A DNA stretch of 22,738 nt, from NCBI GenBank assembly GCA_032718475.1, contig JAUCBJ010003299.1:1-22738 (forward strand), read 5' to 3'. The notes below the pieces were generated by a model. That model had not been told where the DNA came from. It did no database searches and saw only the letters and a list, made by a program, of their open reading frames with translations. A program made the translations under genes and the position numbers. Origin of the DNA: Nemertoderma westbladi. Its lineage: Eukaryota; Xenacoelomorpha; Nemertodermatida; Nemertodermatidae. Positions 19,513-22,738 of this stretch are shown piece after piece. How positions within the stretch are numbered: the stretch's first letter is position 1; every line of letters starts with the position of its first letter.

Positions 19513-19752
19513 GCAAAAAGCAAAAGCAAACAGTCGGCCGAAGCCGGATGCGACCCGAAGGCTCCTCTTTCGATAGCTGCTACCCGAGGGTAGGGGTGGG
19601 CGCTACTCCTATCCCAAGATTTGCTCCCAGTTATTTAACTGGTACTCATTTCATCGACCGCAGTGGATGAAAGGCTGAGTGGACCCTGGCAGGGCTGAAC
19701 CTACAACCAATAGATTGCAGGCCCGGCGCTCAACCAACTGAGCTACCCCGCC
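19513..19752 (-). mobile_element. tRNA-derived SINE with 14-bp target-site duplication
   Basis: On the minus strand the element starts GGCGGGGTAGCTCAGTTGG, a tRNA head with an exact A box (TAGCTCAGTTGG, 19734-19745). A GCA-containing anticodon-like loop follows, and then a degenerate B box (GGTTCAGCCCT, 19691-19701). A body segment, CACTCAGCCTTTCATCC followed by GGTCGATGAAATGAGTACC (19641-19682), resembles a core shared by several invertebrate SINEs, to my knowledge including cephalopod ones. The 3' end is GTTTGCTTTTGCTTTTTGC. The string ttaataaagcagta flanks it perfectly at 19499-19512 and 19753-19766. It lies antisense within CDC5L intron 1. Confidence 0.92.
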
Positions 19753-20934
19753 TTAATAAAGCAGTACTAATGGACTAATGGAATAATGGAATAAGTGGCG
19801 AAAGTTATGAGTCGTTGAATACTGTGATTGGAATAAATTTCATGAAATTTAAAAAATTTTAAATTTCAAAAATTTCATTGAAATATTTCACGTGAAATGA
19901 ATAAATTGTTGGTTTTCTCTAAATACTCCGAGTGGGATACATGTGGTATAGTACATATATTGCAAGATTCAGCTTAAACAGATTAAGATCAATGGAATTT
20001 GGAAGGTTATAAGAACTTGCATACATTTCGCCCTCCAGCACCAGACTGGAGAAATGCAGACATTTTACCGACCCCACAAAGTAAAGGATGTGTTCTAGCC
20101 ATATCCGACAAGTTTCAGCTTGAACGGATCATAAATAAATCCGACAAAGTTATTATCATGTCCAAATGGTAACGCAGACGACAACGACAACAACTATTTG
20201 CCATTATGTACCCACCCCACCCCCTAGCACTAACAGTTCGCTAAGGCTTCGCCAACTTCGTGGCTCGCCCCACAATATAATGGTCCCACAAATTTAACAG
20301 AATAAAATCGGTACCGAGTATCAATATAAAAAAATGCATTGGGATTGACAATCAAATAATAATTAACAATTTAATTAATTACCGGTACACTGAAATATCA
20401 TTTGACTTTATTACGATTGAAATGTCAGAAATAGAGCAGATAAAGATGTTTTGGTTACGGGCGAAAATAAATTAACCATCGATATTGACGAACTTAGAAT
20501 CTCAGTTCCATATAGTTGCAACCCTAAGGGCAAAATTGTTCTTGCAAATTATTAATGTCGATTGTTTATGGTACAGTTTGGGATAATGACCTCGAAGACC
20601 CTTTGCAATAAAGTGTGAAAAAATCATTAATATCAACGATATTATAAATTATCGAGTAGAAGTTTTCAAATAGAAAATGGTGCGTCGCAACTCAAAAGGC
20701 TGAAGGTTTAGTATGATTCTGACTGAGTCTGACTGAGTCTGATTCTATCTAAATATCCTATATAAGAGTTATAATTTTCATCGTTTAAATTGACAGAAAT
20801 TTAAGTCATTATTTTGTGAAATGATATCAACATTCCCCATTTCCCTATTATTGTGGGAATGTGTATAGTGTATAGTGTATTTAGTTTACAACAAGACAAT
20901 GTTTATTTTTTTTTGTTTATTTATTATATTTTAG

Positions 20935-22738
20935 TGAGGCCCGCGCCCGGCTTGCGAACACCCAGGGGAAGAAAGCGAAACGCAAAGCGCGAGAAAAACA
21001 GCTGGAGGAGGCGAGACGATTGGCGGCGTTGCAGAAACGGCGGGAGTTGCGAGCAGCCGGGATTGAGATGAAAGAGTACAGGAGGAAGCGGCGAGGCGTC
21101 GATTACAACGCGGAAATTCCGTTCGAGAAGCGGCCGGCCATCGGGTTCTACGACACAACGGAGGAGCGAATCGAGGACAAGGAGTTCGACTTCAAACGCC
21201 TCCGACGGGGGAATCTGGACGGGAGTTTACGGGAGGATAAAGAGAGACGGGAGAGGATTAAGGATAAACAACGGAACGAGAAACGGAAAGAATCTGACCT
21301 TCCGGCAGCGATGGTGCAGAGCAGCGGGAATGAATTGGGGAAGAAGCGATGCAAGTTGGTGCTGCCGGAACCGCAGATAACCGACGCGGAAATGGAAGAG
21401 GTGGTCAAACTGGGGCGCGGTGCGGGCGCGGCCAGGGAGATGGTGGGCGAGGAGGGCGCTACCACTGGGCTGCTGGCGGAGTACGGGGTGGGGGGCGTCG
21501 GGGGCGGTGCCCGGACGCCCAGACTCCCGGAGTCCGGGGACCTCGTCCTGCAGGAGGCCCGGAATCTACTGGCGTTGCAGAACGTTGAGACCCCGTTGCG
21601 CGGCGGGGAGAACGCGCCGCTGCAGGAGGTTGGCGGCGCGGAGGGCGCGGCCCCTAAACAGGCGGTGATGACGACGCCTAATACCGTGTTGAGTACACCG
21701 CGGGGGGCGGCTGTAGGGGGCGGTGGGGGGACCCCGGCGGCTGTGGGGGCCGTGGGGGTGACCCCGGGGGGCGGTGGGGCGACCCCGGTGGGGGTTCCAG
21801 GGGGCGCGACGCCCTCCGCCACACCCACTCGTCGCGATCAGCTCAACATAAACCCGGATGACGCATCCGAATTCTCGGAAGATTCGAACCTCGTGAAACT
21901 CGGTCGGATCCACCAGAAACTCGAGTTGCGCGCCGAGTTCGATAAGCTCCCCGCGCCGAGGAACGAGTTCGAGATCGTGATGCCGGACGCGGAGGATTTG
22001 GCTCCTCCGGAGGAGTCGGAGGCGCCGGTGGAGGACGCGGAGGAGCTGGAAGAGCGGCGGAGACGCGCCGAGGAGGAGGAGTTGCGGAGGCTGTTGTTGG
22101 AGCAGTCGACGGCGGTGCAACGGGAGTTACCCAGACCCCGCGAGATAAACACAAACATCCTCAGACCCCTCGATCCTCCCCTCTCCGAACTTCAGCGCGC
22201 CGAGGAGCTCATCAAACAGGAGCTCCTAGTGATTCTCCATCACGATAACTTACACTTCCCGGAAAATAGAGGTCCCGGGGTCAAATCCAAGTCGAGTAAT
22301 CCGGCGGCTTTGGAGAAGTTTTTAGAGAAACATCCGTACCAGGAGGTAAGTCTGGACGACCTCTCCGCAGCTCGGAAGCTGCTAGTTGAGGAAACCGAAT
22401 TGGTTAAACTCGGTATGAAACACGGGGACATCCCCCTGGAGGTCTATAACAAGGTTTGGATGGAGTGTAACGATCAGGTTCTCTTCCTGAACCAACAGAA
22501 CCGCTACACTCGGGCGAATCTCGCGAGTAAGAAAGATCGTCTGGCCGCCACGGAGAGGCGGTTGGAGGTGAATCGGGAGCACATGACGACGGGAGCGAGA
22601 CGAGCCGAGAAGGTTGAGAGGAAACTCCGGGTCCTATTGGGCGGCTACGAAGCCCGAAGTCTCGCCTTGGCTAAACAGTTGGCCAATCAGTACGAACTTA
22701 TTGAGCAGACTGAGTCAGAGTTGGAGGCGTTTCGATTC
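20935..22738 (+). CDS. CDC5L: CDC5L exon 2: giant exon, cut by window end
   Basis: The exon starts after TTTTAG at 20934 and stays open for 601 codons to the window end, giving residues 154-755 of a protein that is 802 residues long in human. It begins with the hallmark SEARARLANTQGKKAKRKA, a charged coiled-coil stretch (about 155-205), then GVDYNAEIPFEKRPAIGFYD, ESDLPAAM and TPNTVLSTP. The central TP-rich linker (about 409-451) is replaced by a Gly/Val/Ala-rich sequence that keeps TP dipeptides. Conservation resumes at RRDQLNINPDD (about 455-465), ELPRPREINTNILRPL, and RYTRANLASKKDR (about 677-689). It ends in the C-terminal coiled coil, just short of the stop. Third codon positions are strongly G/C-rich, in sharp contrast to the AT-rich surroundings. 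The C-terminal region binds PRP19/PLRG1 in known homologues. Confidence 0.96.

Noticed and set aside
19680-19752. A functional tRNA gene
   Set aside because: The A box is good, but the B box is degenerate and no 3' acceptor half follows. A SINE body and a target-site duplication enclose the unit.
21148-22158. Several long minus-strand and plus-strand off-frame ORFs across CDC5L exon 2
   Set aside because: They are shadows of the GC-rich CDC5L frame, with low-complexity Pro/Ser/Arg translations and no family match.

Overview
This is eukaryotic, almost certainly metazoan, genomic DNA. It holds one strongly conserved spliceosome gene (CDC5L) with a GT...AG intron, one single-exon PC-esterase-domain gene (PCED1/FAM113-like), and a large amount of decayed mobile DNA: LINE fragments, a tRNA-derived SINE, foldback (long inverted repeat) elements and satellites. 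I cannot name the species. An invertebrate or early-branching chordate is the best guess, from the compact exon structure, the LINE and SINE types and the AT-rich non-coding DNA around GC-rich exons.

Layout. 1-3628: no gene; it contains a 106-bp tandem satellite built from palindromes (165-499). 3629-5023 (+): intact PCED1-like ORF of 464 residues. 5527-7152 (-): 5'-truncated LINE with a 527-residue reverse-transcriptase ORF. 7684-8179: two decayed, oppositely oriented fragments of the same LINE family. 8350-12412: no gene; hAT-like termini next to long C or G runs, simple repeats, hairpins, and a 139-bp 3' LINE tail with target-site duplication at 11500-11638. 12413-15613: a foldback element whose left arm is split by a second terminal-inverted-repeat element carrying a 68-bp minisatellite (about 16 copies). 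The foldback ends 200 bp before the CDC5L start codon. 15814-16274: CDC5L exon 1 (two Myb repeats). 16275-20934: a 4.66-kb phase-2 intron that holds another foldback element with a 5'-truncated LINE inside it (17798-18998) and a SINE with a perfect 14-bp target-site duplication (19513-19752). 20935-22738: CDC5L exon 2, one open exon of 601 codons running off the window end, only about 45-55 codons short of the expected C-terminus.

How it fits together. CDC5L is a core NTC/PRP19-complex spliceosome protein and PCED1 is a predicted SGNH-type esterase; nothing suggests they work together. The most instructive part is the nested mobile DNA. In two separate foldback elements one arm was interrupted by a later insertion and the other arm still shows the uninterrupted sequence, so insertion order and target duplications can be read directly from this one sequence.
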